Source: JBBTDV01 sp038042605
GTDB lineage: Bacteria; Bdellovibrionota; UBA1018
Direction of reading: 5' to 3'
DNA length: 8,303 bases
Assembly: GCA_964358645.1 (NCBI GenBank)
Contig: CAYHPW010000083.1
Location: 1 to 8,303, forward strand
Shown here: piece by piece, positions 1 to 6,896 of the stretch
Layout of the letters: each line of letters opens with the position of its first letter
Numbering within the stretch: the first letter of the stretch is position 1
Program-made: the position numbers and the translations under genes
Notes under the pieces: model-generated
What the model saw: only the letters and a program-made list of their open reading frames with translations
What the model was told of the DNA's origin: nothing
The model's database searches: none

Positions 1-93
1 AAAGGGAGGCTTTATCAAGTAGAACAACTGGAATCCTTGCCTGAGATAATGTATGGAGTTGTAAAGAGTCTGTTACGGGGACATTCACATTAA
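1..93 (+). CDS. C-terminal end of an unidentified protein (partial)
   Basis: Frame 1 is open from the first base to a TAA at 91-93, giving 30 C-terminal residues that begin KGRLYQVEQLESLPEIMYG and end in LLRGHSH. The gene enters from outside the window on the plus strand. The pattern of a short strand (RLYQV), a 'E-x-LPE' turn and a final amphipathic helix vaguely recalls the last helix of von Willebrand A-type domains, but 30 residues are too few to assign a family. The next plus-strand gene begins 19 nt later and its ribosome binding site starts only 2 nt after this stop codon, so the two are probably co-transcribed. Reality of the frame is inferred from this close coupling. Confidence 0.5.
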   Translation, partial: KGRLYQVEQLESLPEIMYGVVKSLLRGHSH

Positions 94-112
94 CTAGGAA
101 AGGTATTTTATA

Positions 113-292
113 ATGAAAGATGACTACCAGATAAAGGGACCAAGGGCCAAAGTAGAATTTGAATTAGAGAAAGATGTGGTTGAAAAGCTAGCGGCAATGG
201 AAAAGCAGACTAAACACACCAAGTCAGAGATGGCTAATACGGCATTAAAGCGCTTTATAGCTCAACACAAGGATTTTTTCCCTATACAATAA
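113..292 (+). CDS. small ribbon-helix-helix DNA-binding protein
   Basis: This encodes 59 residues starting MKDDYQIKGPRAKVEFEL. The start ATG at 113 is preceded by a strong Shine-Dalgarno sequence, AGGAAAGG at 96-103, with 9 nt spacing. The layout fits a CopG/Arc/MetJ-like ribbon-helix-helix fold: an alternating strand (about residues 12-18, AKVEFEL), helix A (about 19-34) and helix B opening with T-K-S-E at 36-39 and running through ALKRFIAQ. Such proteins bind operator DNA as dimers through the paired strands, acting as transcription regulators or as antitoxins. No toxin gene lies downstream, because the next gene is convergent and starts after 10 nt, so any partner would be the cut-off upstream gene. 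The fold call comes from pattern recognition; the target and role are unknown. Confidence 0.7.
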   Translation: MKDDYQIKGPRAKVEFELEKDVVEKLAAMEKQTKHTKSEMANTALKRFIAQHKDFFPIQ

Positions 293-302
293 AAACTCTC
301 TG

Positions 303-989
303 TCAGCGGGGTGAAATTTCTTCGCTTTGCAGCGGTGACGGTGATGGAGTTGTGGCTGGTATTACAACCGTCAGATTCAATGTAACGCTTATAAGATTTT
401 TCATGATCCAGCGAGAGATATCCTGATCTGTTTTTGATGAAACCGTCAATGTCCATTTACCGTCATCTAATGGTGATGGTTTAAATACTGTATCAAAAGA
501 ATCTATATCATGTGATTCAAGATCATCCTCTGTTGTTGAAATCTCAAAAAGGCTACTTCCTTCTTCTGGCAATAGACCGTCCAAGGTTGAGGTGAGATCT
601 ATTGTGGTTTTTCCTGTCTTTCTGAATTCATCAAATTCCACTGGTAATTCCTTAGCAGAAAGGAAGATGGTTTTTTGAGATTGTGATAGAGTGATTTTTT
701 TGGTGTACGCTCCGGTGCGCGTCGACGGACTGTCGATGACTTTTGTCTTGTGAATGAATACATAAATAGGTTTTTGTGTTTGTTCATGGTTTTTGCTGTC
801 GGCGGATGGAGTTGGTGATGGTTGAGAAATTATTTGTTGAGGTGGTTGAGCCTCTGTTTCCCCCTTGTTTAATGTGCTCTTGTAGGTGCTGGGTGAAATT
901 GGACTACAGCGCCCCAGTACGATCACGAGAGACATACACGTGGTTAGTAAAATAAAATGTATTAAGTTAGTTCTTGATCTGTAAAACAT
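303..989 (-). CDS. exported or membrane-anchored protein of unknown family
   Basis: No family is recognised. With the start chosen here the product has 228 residues: a basic N-terminus (MFYRSR), a hydrophobic segment at about residues 9-27 that acts as signal peptide or anchor, then a Pro/Ser/Gln-rich linker (about 45-64, including QPSPTPS). A more ordered, probably beta-rich body follows (about 75-212), with a DDGKWTLTVSS stretch near 175-185, and a low-complexity tail (PATTPSPSP) closes the protein. Cys28 follows the hydrophobic segment as VLGRC, a poor lipobox because Arg precedes the Cys, so lipidation is doubtful. The frame stays open up to a TTG at 1124, but that start has no ribosome site, whereas ATG 989 has GAGGTG 6 nt upstream. 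The body may be an extracytoplasmic beta-sandwich, which is a guess. It follows the EMO gene by 188 nt on the same strand and is convergent with the RHH gene. Confidence 0.75.
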   Translation of the reverse strand: MFYRSRTNLIHFILLTTCMSLVIVLGRCSPISPSTYKSTLNKGETEAQPPQQIISQPSPTPSADSKNHEQTQKPIYVFIHKTKVIDSPSTRTGAYTKKITLSQSQKTIFLSAKELPVEFDEFRKTGKTTIDLTSTLDGLLPEEGSSLFEISTTEDDLESHDIDSFDTVFKPSPLDDGKWTLTVSSKTDQDISRWIMKNLISVTLNLTVVIPATTPSPSPLQSEEISPR

Positions 990-1177
990 AAAACACACCT
1001 CAATTACAGCGGCAGGAACAATCCAAGTAATATGCCACCAAGTGTATGAGCTGGATCGAAAAGACTCTAAAAATAACAATAAGTTGATACAAAACACTGA
1101 TGCAGGACCCGGGTTACCAAACAAGATCTGTAAAGAGTTTTTACACAGAGATTAAAAATATACGAATTATCTAAATT
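990..1177. other. intergenic gap between EMO gene and exported-protein gene
   Basis: These 188 nt hold no gene I can support. On the minus strand, just after the EMO stop, TGTAAA and TTTACA can pair around a 5-nt AACTC loop (about 1132-1148), but the stem is short and no T run follows, so it is not a convincing terminator. A degenerate sigma-54-like box is discussed among the rejected items. Whether the downstream gene has its own promoter here is undecided. Confidence 0.5.
996..1001 (-). promoter_or_regulatory. Shine-Dalgarno site fixing the start of the exported protein
   Basis: On the minus strand the bases 1001-996 read GAGGTG, separated by 6 nt from ATG 989. This is the only good ribosome site in the upstream region. 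It argues for ATG 989 over the TTG at 1124, which would add 45 residues that look like translated intergenic DNA. Confidence 0.7.
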
Positions 1178-3157
1178 TTATGTCGTCGCAGAATCAATTA
1201 GTTCTGCAATATCTAGAACGCGTACCTTATCTTGCATGTCCTTAGATTTCATGCCGTCGCATAACATTGTCATGCAATACGGGCAGGCTGATGCGACCAC
1301 ACCTGCATTAGTGGCTATAGCTTGTTCTGTGCGGGCGATGTTGACCCTCTTTCCTATATTTTCCTCCATCCACATGCGTCCACCGCCGGCACCGCAGCAC
1401 ATTCCTTGGTCATGGTGAGCGGACATTTCCACTACGCGAACAGAAGGGATGGACCGCAGGGCCTGTCTAGGCTCATCATAAACATTATTCCAGCGGCCGA
1501 GGTAGCAGCTATCATGAAATACGACGATCTCATCAAGGCTTTTATTTGGTTTGATCTTACCTTCGGCAATAAGATTGGAGATAAATTGTGAGTGGTGGAT
1601 AACTTCATAATTCCCACCGAAAGCCTTGTATTCATTTCCGAGAGTATTAAAACAATGAGGACATGCGGTAATAATCCGCTTAACGCCATAACGGTTAAGC
1701 GTGTCGATATTGGCCTTGGCTAAGGTCTGAAAAAGGTATTCGTTCCCTATCCTTCTAGCAGAGTCACCGGTGCATTGTTCTTCGGTTCCAAGGATTGCGA
1801 ATTTAATCCCAGCTTTTTTAAGAATATTGACGAAGGCACGCATGACCTTTTTATTTCTTTCGTCATAAGCGCCAGCACAACCCACCCATAGTAGGAAGTC
1901 TACATCTTTGTTTTCGGCCATTGTCTTTATACCAAGGCCATCCGCCCACTGGGCGCGATCAGCGGAACTAAAAGCCCACGGAGTCGCGTTGGTCTCCATG
2001 TTTTTGAACACGGTCTGTACCTCTGCAGGAAAGCGTGATTCCATCATGACGAGATTTCGCCTTATATTGAAAATCTTATCCGTGTGTTCAATAAACACAG
2101 GACATGCTATTTCGCAGGCTCTGCAAGACGTGCATGCCCAGATGACTTCTTCGGTTATATGTTCGTCGATGATTGGATTTATTTCATCACGCTTATTAGC
2201 AAGTATTGAAGCCTTGTTTCGATAGAGATTGTTCTTTAAATCAATGATCAGCATCTTAGGCGATAACGGTTTTTGTGTGTTATAAGCCGGGCAAAGATCC
2301 TGGCAACGTCCGCATTCGGTACAAGAGTAATAATCAAGTGCGTCTTTCCAGCTAAGATCGGTTATTTTGGCAGCTCCATATTGTTGTACTGACTCGTCTT
2401 CGAAATTGATCGGGAGCATCGGTTTTTCCCTGGATAGGGTTTTCAAAAAAGTATTTGGTGCTGCGGCAATAAGATGAAGGTGTTTTGATCCTGGAATATA
2501 GACGGCAAAACCAAGCACAATTAGCATGTGTATCCATTTGAATACGGAACCAAGCGCCATATTACTATCCATGGATAGTTCAAGCTTTGCGAGAATTTTA
2601 GCAACGAAGGATGAAATCGGCATTGCTTCGCTGTACCACGGGGTGTTTCCTAGGAGGCTAAATCCATTCATTAGGAAGATTGAAACCATCAAAAGTGCGA
2701 TGAAAAATAAGATGATGTTTGCGTCTTTTGATTTACCTAATGCCTCAGGACGCACGATGTATCGCCTATAAGCCGCGTATCCAACAGCCAGTAATACACC
2801 TATGGTAAATAAGTCCTGAAGTAAAATTAAAGTTAAATACTGCAAATGCCCTATGAACTCAAAGTTTGCAGCAGGATGGATAGTTGTGCAGAACTGTTCG
2901 AATGTGCCAAGGCTGATTATTAAAAAGCCCCAGAAGATCACAGCATGCATAATGCCTGGACCGCGTTTGCGTAAGACCGCTCTTTGGAAACAGACATTTT
3001 CAATAGTTGTCAGTATGCGCTTATAGAGGTTACCAAATCTTGATGCCAAGGTGCCATTATGGGATTTTAGTATTTGAAAGAGCACCCAAATGCGGTACCC
3101 GGAATAAGAAAATGCGACAGAAGCCACGATAATAAACACGATACCCTGCCAGCCCAT
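1178..3157 (-). CDS. EMO-type membrane ETF:quinone oxidoreductase (cytochrome b/Fe-S/CCG protein)
   Basis: This 659-residue protein should pass electrons from reduced ETF to membrane quinone. The N-terminal third is a NarI-like membrane domain with about five hydrophobic segments (roughly 4-28, 70-90, 106-130, 147-170 and 205-223); H71, H210, H226 and H228 are candidate haem b ligands. Two [4Fe-4S] motifs of CxxCxxCxxxCP type follow at C279/C282/C285/C289 and C342/C345/C348/C352. Two HdrB/HdrD-like CCG (DUF224) modules complete it: C427, C462, C499/C502, and C551, C587-C588, C625/C628. The first module has Gln461 in place of the first Cys of the CC pair; the second is complete. This architecture and a position directly after etfBA are typical of the ETF:(methyl)menaquinone oxidoreductase of syntrophic and other anaerobes. 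A generic heterodisulfide-reductase-like role is the alternative. ATG 3157 has GGGAGGG about 8 nt upstream. The gene follows etfA by 65 nt. Confidence 0.88.
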   Translation of the reverse strand: MGWQGIVFIIVASVAFSYSGYRIWVLFQILKSHNGTLASRFGNLYKRILTTIENVCFQRAVLRKRGPGIMHAVIFWGFLIISLGTFEQFCTTIHPAANFEFIGHLQYLTLILLQDLFTIGVLLAVGYAAYRRYIVRPEALGKSKDANIILFFIALLMVSIFLMNGFSLLGNTPWYSEAMPISSFVAKILAKLELSMDSNMALGSVFKWIHMLIVLGFAVYIPGSKHLHLIAAAPNTFLKTLSREKPMLPINFEDESVQQYGAAKITDLSWKDALDYYSCTECGRCQDLCPAYNTQKPLSPKMLIIDLKNNLYRNKASILANKRDEINPIIDEHITEEVIWACTSCRACEIACPVFIEHTDKIFNIRRNLVMMESRFPAEVQTVFKNMETNATPWAFSSADRAQWADGLGIKTMAENKDVDFLLWVGCAGAYDERNKKVMRAFVNILKKAGIKFAILGTEEQCTGDSARRIGNEYLFQTLAKANIDTLNRYGVKRIITACPHCFNTLGNEYKAFGGNYEVIHHSQFISNLIAEGKIKPNKSLDEIVVFHDSCYLGRWNNVYDEPRQALRSIPSVRVVEMSAHHDQGMCCGAGGGRMWMEENIGKRVNIARTEQAIATNAGVVASACPYCMTMLCDGMKSKDMQDKVRVLDIAELIDSATT

Positions 3158-3180
3158 AGCAAATCCCTCCCAGAGTAGTT

Positions 3181-3186
3181 ATTATA
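3181..3186 (-). promoter_or_regulatory. possible -10 box of an internal promoter for the EMO gene
   Basis: On the minus strand 3186-3181 reads TATAAT, a perfect sigma-70 -10 hexamer, preceded by TG at 3188-3187. It lies in the 65-nt gap after etfA and would start a transcript near 3174, leaving about 17 nt of leader including the GGGAGGG ribosome site. No -35 hexamer is visible at 16-18 nt spacing, so this is at best a weak internal promoter, and a chance match in AT-rich DNA is possible. Confidence 0.3.
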
Positions 3187-3222
3187 CATAGAATAGCTTA
3201 AACCGAGCCGGACAAAAACTTT

Positions 3223-4191
3223 TTAGTGTTCCTTAATCTTCTTGAGTTCTTGGGTAAGTAACGGAACGATCGTGAATAAATCACCGACCAAGCCATAATC
3301 AGCTAATTGAAAAATAGGCGCTTCTTGATCAGTGTTGATTGCTACGATAACTTTTGAAGTTCTCATGCCGGCAAGGTGCTGAATTGCTCCGCTTATCCCG
3401 CATGCTATATAAAGAGACGGGGAAACCACCTTTCCTGTTTGTCCCACCTGGTCTCTATGAGGCCTATAGCCCGCATCAACCGCGGCGCGAGACGCGCCTA
3501 CTGCTGCCCCTAGTACATCTGCGAGTTCTTCCAATATTTTGAAATTATCGGCGCTTTTAATGGCGCGGCCGCCGGATACCACAGTTGATGCCTCTGTTAC
3601 GTCAGGCCTGGCACTATTACCTTTCATGATCTCGATAACTTTTGTTTTTAGAGCTCCCAAATCAGCAGACTCAGTCAGAACTTCTGCAGTAAGGCTTGTG
3701 TCTGGTTTTGGAACTCCAAGGGCATTTGGTCTTACGGTGGCCATTTGTGGGCCTTTTCCTGTGAACTCAACTTCAGCAATAGCTTTTCCAGCATAAACCG
3801 GTCGTCTAACACGGATACCAGAAGCCGTGAATTCAAGAGAGGTGCAATCGCTGGCCATACCTATATCAAGCTTTGCCGCCATATGTGGCATAAGATCCCT
3901 GCCGGTGGGCGTATGCGAGGCAAGAATAATATCGGGCTTTAACTTATTGGCAATGCCGGTAATAATCGCGCTATAAGCTTCAGCATTGTAAAACTTAAGG
4001 GCTGCGTGTTGAGCGATGTGGATTTTTTGTGCTCCATAATAAGCCAGCTCTTTTGTAAGGTCGCCGATGTTTTCCCCTAATATGGCGGCATGCGTTTCAT
4101 TGCCTGCTGTTTTAGAAGCGTACAGTAGTTCAAAGGTTGATTTTTTTAAGCGACCATCGCGATGTTCTGCAACAACCAGTACTTTAGCCAT
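3223..4191 (-). CDS. etfA: electron transfer flavoprotein, alpha subunit
   Basis: This 322-residue protein has the usual ETF-alpha length, without an added ferredoxin domain. It pairs with EtfB in the cytoplasm and holds the redox-active FAD. The N-terminal domain (about 1-185) starts MAKVLVVAEH and contains SHTPTGRDLMPHMAAKL near 92-108. The C-terminal FAD domain shows SGGRA (207-210 region), GASRAAVDAGY (232-242), the QVGQTGKVVSPSLYIACGIS signature from 248, then SGAIQH, AIN-T-D (284-288) and ADYGLVGD (297-304). Start ATG 4191 lies only 3 nt after the etfB stop, with AGGTGG 8 nt upstream inside the end of etfB, so the two subunits are probably translationally coupled. The downstream EMO gene identifies the likely electron acceptor. 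The sequence alone does not settle whether this ETF bifurcates; the acceptor next door suggests an ordinary quinone-linked role. Confidence 0.96.
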   Translation of the reverse strand: MAKVLVVAEHRDGRLKKSTFELLYASKTAGNETHAAILGENIGDLTKELAYYGAQKIHIAQHAALKFYNAEAYSAIITGIANKLKPDIILASHTPTGRDLMPHMAAKLDIGMASDCTSLEFTASGIRVRRPVYAGKAIAEVEFTGKGPQMATVRPNALGVPKPDTSLTAEVLTESADLGALKTKVIEIMKGNSARPDVTEASTVVSGGRAIKSADNFKILEELADVLGAAVGASRAAVDAGYRPHRDQVGQTGKVVSPSLYIACGISGAIQHLAGMRTSKVIVAINTDQEAPIFQLADYGLVGDLFTIVPLLTQELKKIKEH

Positions 4192-4194
4192 TTG

Positions 4195-4968
4195 TCATAC
4201 CACCTTTGCCTCTTCATTAAGAAGACGTGCTAGTTCTTTTGCTTGTATTGCCGGTTCTCCACTAATTTTCTTACCTGCTTGTTTAGGGGGCGGGAGTTGG
4301 AAATTTTTATACCTAATTCTTCTGTCATTTTCTGAAGTGCCTGTGTCCGCCATTTTAAGAGTCTTTATTTCTTTTTTCTTTGCCTTCATTATGTTTGGAA
4401 GGCTGGCATAACGTGGCTCATTTAGACCTTTTTGAGCTGCAATCACAGCCGGCATAGACACTTCGATTTGCTCAAACGCTCCTCCCTCGATCTCTCTCTT
4501 ACATTTAACGGAACCAGGGCTGTATTCTATATTTAAGACAACACTTACACACGGAATAGATAAATATTCAGCAAGAAGCTGGCTGACCTGGGCAGCACCA
4601 TCGTCAAAGGCCTCTTTTCCTGTATAAACGATATCAAAGTTACCTTGTTTTTGGATCGCGCTAGCCATAGCTTTGGCAATCATGTTGTTATCGGCATTTT
4701 CAGGGAGTTCAACATGAATTCCGTTGTCCGCTCCCATCGCCAAAGCTGTTCGAATTGCTTCGGTTACCCTCGCTGGCCCTGCTGATAAGACGGTTACTAT
4801 GCTTCCTGAGTTTTTTTCCCTCAGCCGTAACGCTTCCTCTATGGCGAATTCATCATAAGAGGAAATTATCCACTTTATTCCAGTGGTATCTATCCAGCTA
4901 TTGTCACTTGTTAATTTAATTTTGGTTTCAGTATCCGGGACCTGTTTAATACAGACATAAATGTTCAT
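4195..4968 (-). CDS. etfB: electron transfer flavoprotein, beta subunit
   Basis: This 257-residue protein is ETF-beta of normal length. It begins MNIYVCIKQVPDTETKIK, as beta subunits typically do, followed by the conserved S-x-Y-D-E-F-A-I-E-E-A-L-R-L segment (37-49). LSAGPARVTEAIRTALAMGAD (61-81) and a nucleotide-pocket region near FDDGAAQVSQLLAEYL (121-136) follow. The family signature runs through K157-REIEGGAFEQIEV and MPAVIAAQKGLNEPRYASL (172-190), then NIMKAKKK. It forms the heterodimer with EtfA and carries a second nucleotide, AMP in housekeeping types or FAD in bifurcating ones. It starts 22 nt after the dapL stop. An in-frame TGA sits two codons upstream of ATG 4968, so no earlier start is possible. 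No good Shine-Dalgarno sequence precedes it, unlike its neighbours, which hints at coupling to dapL translation. Confidence 0.95.
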   Translation of the reverse strand: MNIYVCIKQVPDTETKIKLTSDNSWIDTTGIKWIISSYDEFAIEEALRLREKNSGSIVTVLSAGPARVTEAIRTALAMGADNGIHVELPENADNNMIAKAMASAIQKQGNFDIVYTGKEAFDDGAAQVSQLLAEYLSIPCVSVVLNIEYSPGSVKCKREIEGGAFEQIEVSMPAVIAAQKGLNEPRYASLPNIMKAKKKEIKTLKMADTGTSENDRRIRYKNFQLPPPKQAGKKISGEPAIQAKELARLLNEEAKVV

Positions 4969-4990
4969 GATTCATAAGTTATACCGGCTT

Positions 4991-6166
4991 TTATAATAAT
5001 TCTGCAACTTGTTTTAACGTGGAAATATCGGAACATAGAGTGAACCTTACATATCCTCGCCCGCCATCGCCAAACCCTGTACCTGGTGTTGCTACAACCC
5101 CTTTGGTGCGAATAAGGTCAGATACATATATTTCAGAGTCCTCGTCGTTCGGTGTTCTTGCCCATACATAAAAGGTGGCATTAGGCACGTGACAATTTAG
5201 TCCCGCGGACCTTAGTGCGGGTACCAAAATATCCCGCCGTTCTTGATAGATGGACCTGAGTTTATCGGAAAAATCGCTATATCCGTTAAGCGCAGCGATG
5301 CCGGCTTCCTGGATGGCATTAGGGATGCCAGAATCAATGTTGGTTTTTAGGTCAGCTAATCTAGTTATTATTTCCTCGTTACCAACCAAAAAGCCGACTC
5401 TCCACCCCGTCATATTGAACGTTTTTGATAAACTATGGAATTCACACCCGACTTGTTTTGCATCAGGTGTGCTTAGAAAACTTGGTTGTATTTTCTGATC
5501 GTAATAAATTTCTGAATAGGCGTTATCATGACAAACTATAAGTGAGTGTTTTTTTGCAAATGATACCACTTCTTTAAAAAACTGCTCATTGGCAACAGCT
5601 GAAGTCGGGTTGTTTGGATAGTTTAGAAAGAGCAGTTTTGTTTTTATATTTTTTTTAAGCAGTGCCTCCATTTCAGAAAAATTCGGTAAAAAATTATTTT
5701 CGTTTGTTAATTTGAATATAAGTGGGATCCCACCAGCGAATATAGTGGCTGTGCAATAGACCGGATATCCAGGATCCGGTACAAGAACCCCCTCTCCTGG
5801 GTTGACAAACGCAAGTGGAATATGTGCTATGCCCTCTTTTGAACCAATAAGAGGTAGAACCTCCCTGTCCGGGTTCAAAGACACGTCAAAGCGTGACTTG
5901 TACCATTGCGATATAGCCTTCCTAAAGGAGGGCATACCCCAGTATGAGGGGTATCTGTGATTTTCCGGACGGCGCGCAGCTTCTACTAATTTATCAAGAA
6001 CGAAGTCAGGAGTGGGTAAATCTGGGTCACCGATGCTAAGTGAAATTAGTTTGCGGTTCTTTGCAAGCTCTTCCTGTTTTATCAGGTCTATTTTTGCGAA
6101 TAAATATGGTGGAACAGATTTTAAGCGGGTGCTTGGCTCAAATAACCGGTTGTTATTTTCTTTCAT
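4991..6166 (-). CDS. dapL: LL-diaminopimelate aminotransferase
   Basis: This fold-type I PLP aminotransferase of 391 residues should convert tetrahydrodipicolinate and glutamate directly to LL-diaminopimelate, bypassing the acylated DapD/DapC/DapE steps. Landmarks are LSIGDPDLPTP (43-53), YPSYWGMPSFR (72-82), N-Y-P-N-N-P-T-S (182-189), D214 in HDNAYSE, the PLP lysine K248 in SLSKTFNMTGWRVGF, R256, and the carboxylate-binding R374 in GYVRFTL. Family alone would also allow a generic aspartate-type aminotransferase; its place directly after dapA and dapB makes DapL much more likely. The frame extends upstream to a GTG at 6208 without a ribosome site. ATG 6166, giving MKENNNRLFEPSTRLK, fits the family start better and has AAGGA at 6184-6180, though at a long 13-nt spacing. 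With this start the gene overlaps dapB by 14 nt. Confidence 0.85.
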   Translation of the reverse strand: MKENNNRLFEPSTRLKSVPPYLFAKIDLIKQEELAKNRKLISLSIGDPDLPTPDFVLDKLVEAARRPENHRYPSYWGMPSFRKAISQWYKSRFDVSLNPDREVLPLIGSKEGIAHIPLAFVNPGEGVLVPDPGYPVYCTATIFAGGIPLIFKLTNENNFLPNFSEMEALLKKNIKTKLLFLNYPNNPTSAVANEQFFKEVVSFAKKHSLIVCHDNAYSEIYYDQKIQPSFLSTPDAKQVGCEFHSLSKTFNMTGWRVGFLVGNEEIITRLADLKTNIDSGIPNAIQEAGIAALNGYSDFSDKLRSIYQERRDILVPALRSAGLNCHVPNATFYVWARTPNDEDSEIYVSDLIRTKGVVATPGTGFGDGGRGYVRFTLCSDISTLKQVAELL

Positions 6167-6896
6167 TTGGATAGCAACATCCTTTTTGCAAGTATTCGAA
6201 ATAATCACTGAAACTAATCATACCGCGCAAACCAGGTTCAGCACGATGCTTCTGAGCAAGCCAGATCGCAGCTTTAAGTGCGCCATGGGCAAAAATAGAG
6301 CGTTCCTGTACGCAATGGCCAATAAAAACCTTATCATTAGCAGAGTAAAAAGAGACTACATGATCGCCGATGACCTCTCCGGCGCGGATGCTATGTGTTT
6401 GTACTACTTCCGGAGTAGAGGGTGATATGGCGCTACTCAAAGTTTTGGCGGTGCCACTTGGAGTGTCTTTTTTGTGTTGATGATGGGTTTCGGTAATCAC
6501 CGGTGTGTAGCCTAGCTTCAGAAAAAGTGAAGCGTTTTCTTTTAAAATACGTGTAAGCAATTCCGCGCCGGTGGAAAAATTTGATGAAACAAGAACAGGA
6601 GTGAGTTCTGCAAGTGTGTCTAAAGTATTTTTTTGTTTTTCGTTCCAGCCAGTGCTTCCTACTAAAAATACGGGAAGTGGTCTCCCGCGTTTTATCGCTA
6701 TTTCAGCGAGTGATGCCATAGCAGTGGAGGAAGAAAAGTCGATCATAGTGTCTACGGCCAGAAGTGGTTCTAATGAATCTCCATAGTCTGCAGCAGCCGA
6801 TAGCGTAGCTTCAGGATATTTTTTTTCATTGAGAAGTCTGGTAATTATTTGGCCCATTCGGCCTTTGTCTCCGAGGAGACCAATATGTACGGTCAT
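6153..6896 (-). CDS. dapB: 4-hydroxy-tetrahydrodipicolinate reductase
   Basis: DapB performs the second step of the lysine/diaminopimelate branch, NAD(P)H-dependent reduction of the DapA product to tetrahydrodipicolinate, in the cytoplasm. The 247-residue protein shows the Rossmann motif G6-LLG9-DKG-RMG15, IDFSSSTA (52-59), VGSTGW (79-84), the active-site stretch ETHHQHKKDTPSGTA (136-150), where H138 and K142 match the catalytic His and Lys of the family, and a C-terminal RGMISFSDYF. It is shorter than the usual 265-275 residues. Most of the difference lies between the second and third Rossmann strands (about 34-50), where roughly 20 residues of the E. coli-like loop are absent; short DapB forms are known, so it need not be defective. 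ATG 6896 overlaps the dapA stop as ATGA, and AAGGA lies 8 nt upstream. Confidence 0.94.
   Translation of the reverse strand: MTVHIGLLGDKGRMGQIITRLLNEKKYPEATLSAAADYGDSLEPLLAVDTMIDFSSSTAMASLAEIAIKRGRPLPVFLVGSTGWNEKQKNTLDTLAELTPVLVSSNFSTGAELLTRILKENASLFLKLGYTPVITETHHQHKKDTPSGTAKTLSSAISPSTPEVVQTHSIRAGEVIGDHVVSFYSANDKVFIGHCVQERSIFAHGALKAAIWLAQKHRAEPGLRGMISFSDYFEYLQKGCCYPNERK

Noticed and set aside
109..114. TATAAT hexamer on the plus strand
   Set aside because: It overlaps the start codon of the RHH gene, so it cannot drive that gene, and no other gene follows at a suitable distance.
1023..1037. Sigma-54-like box on the minus strand (TGGCAT-N5-TTGG) about 34 nt before the exported-protein ATG
   Set aside because: The essential GC of the -12 element is missing (TTGG instead of TTGC) and the -24 element is imperfect. 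One such match in AT-rich intergenic DNA is not enough.
990..1124. 45-residue N-terminal extension of the exported protein from TTG 1124
   Set aside because: There is no ribosome site at the TTG, and the good GAGGTG site and export-signal start at ATG 989 make the extension unlikely.
1132..1148. Hairpin TGTAAA/TTTACA after the EMO stop as a terminator
   Set aside because: The stem is only 6 AT-rich base pairs and is not followed by a T run on the minus strand.
4067..4411. Plus-strand open frame of 114 codons
   Set aside because: It is antisense to the etfB-etfA junction, which carries clear ETF signatures; a shadow of coding sequence on the other strand.
5761..5779. Inverted repeat CCGGAT / ATCCGG with a 7-nt loop
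   Set aside because: It lies inside dapL, coding for the conserved PDPGYP segment, and its position gives no regulatory sense; likely chance.
6012..6425. Plus-strand open frame of 137 codons
   Set aside because: It is antisense to dapL and dapB, whose conserved motifs show they are the real genes; the product resembles no family.
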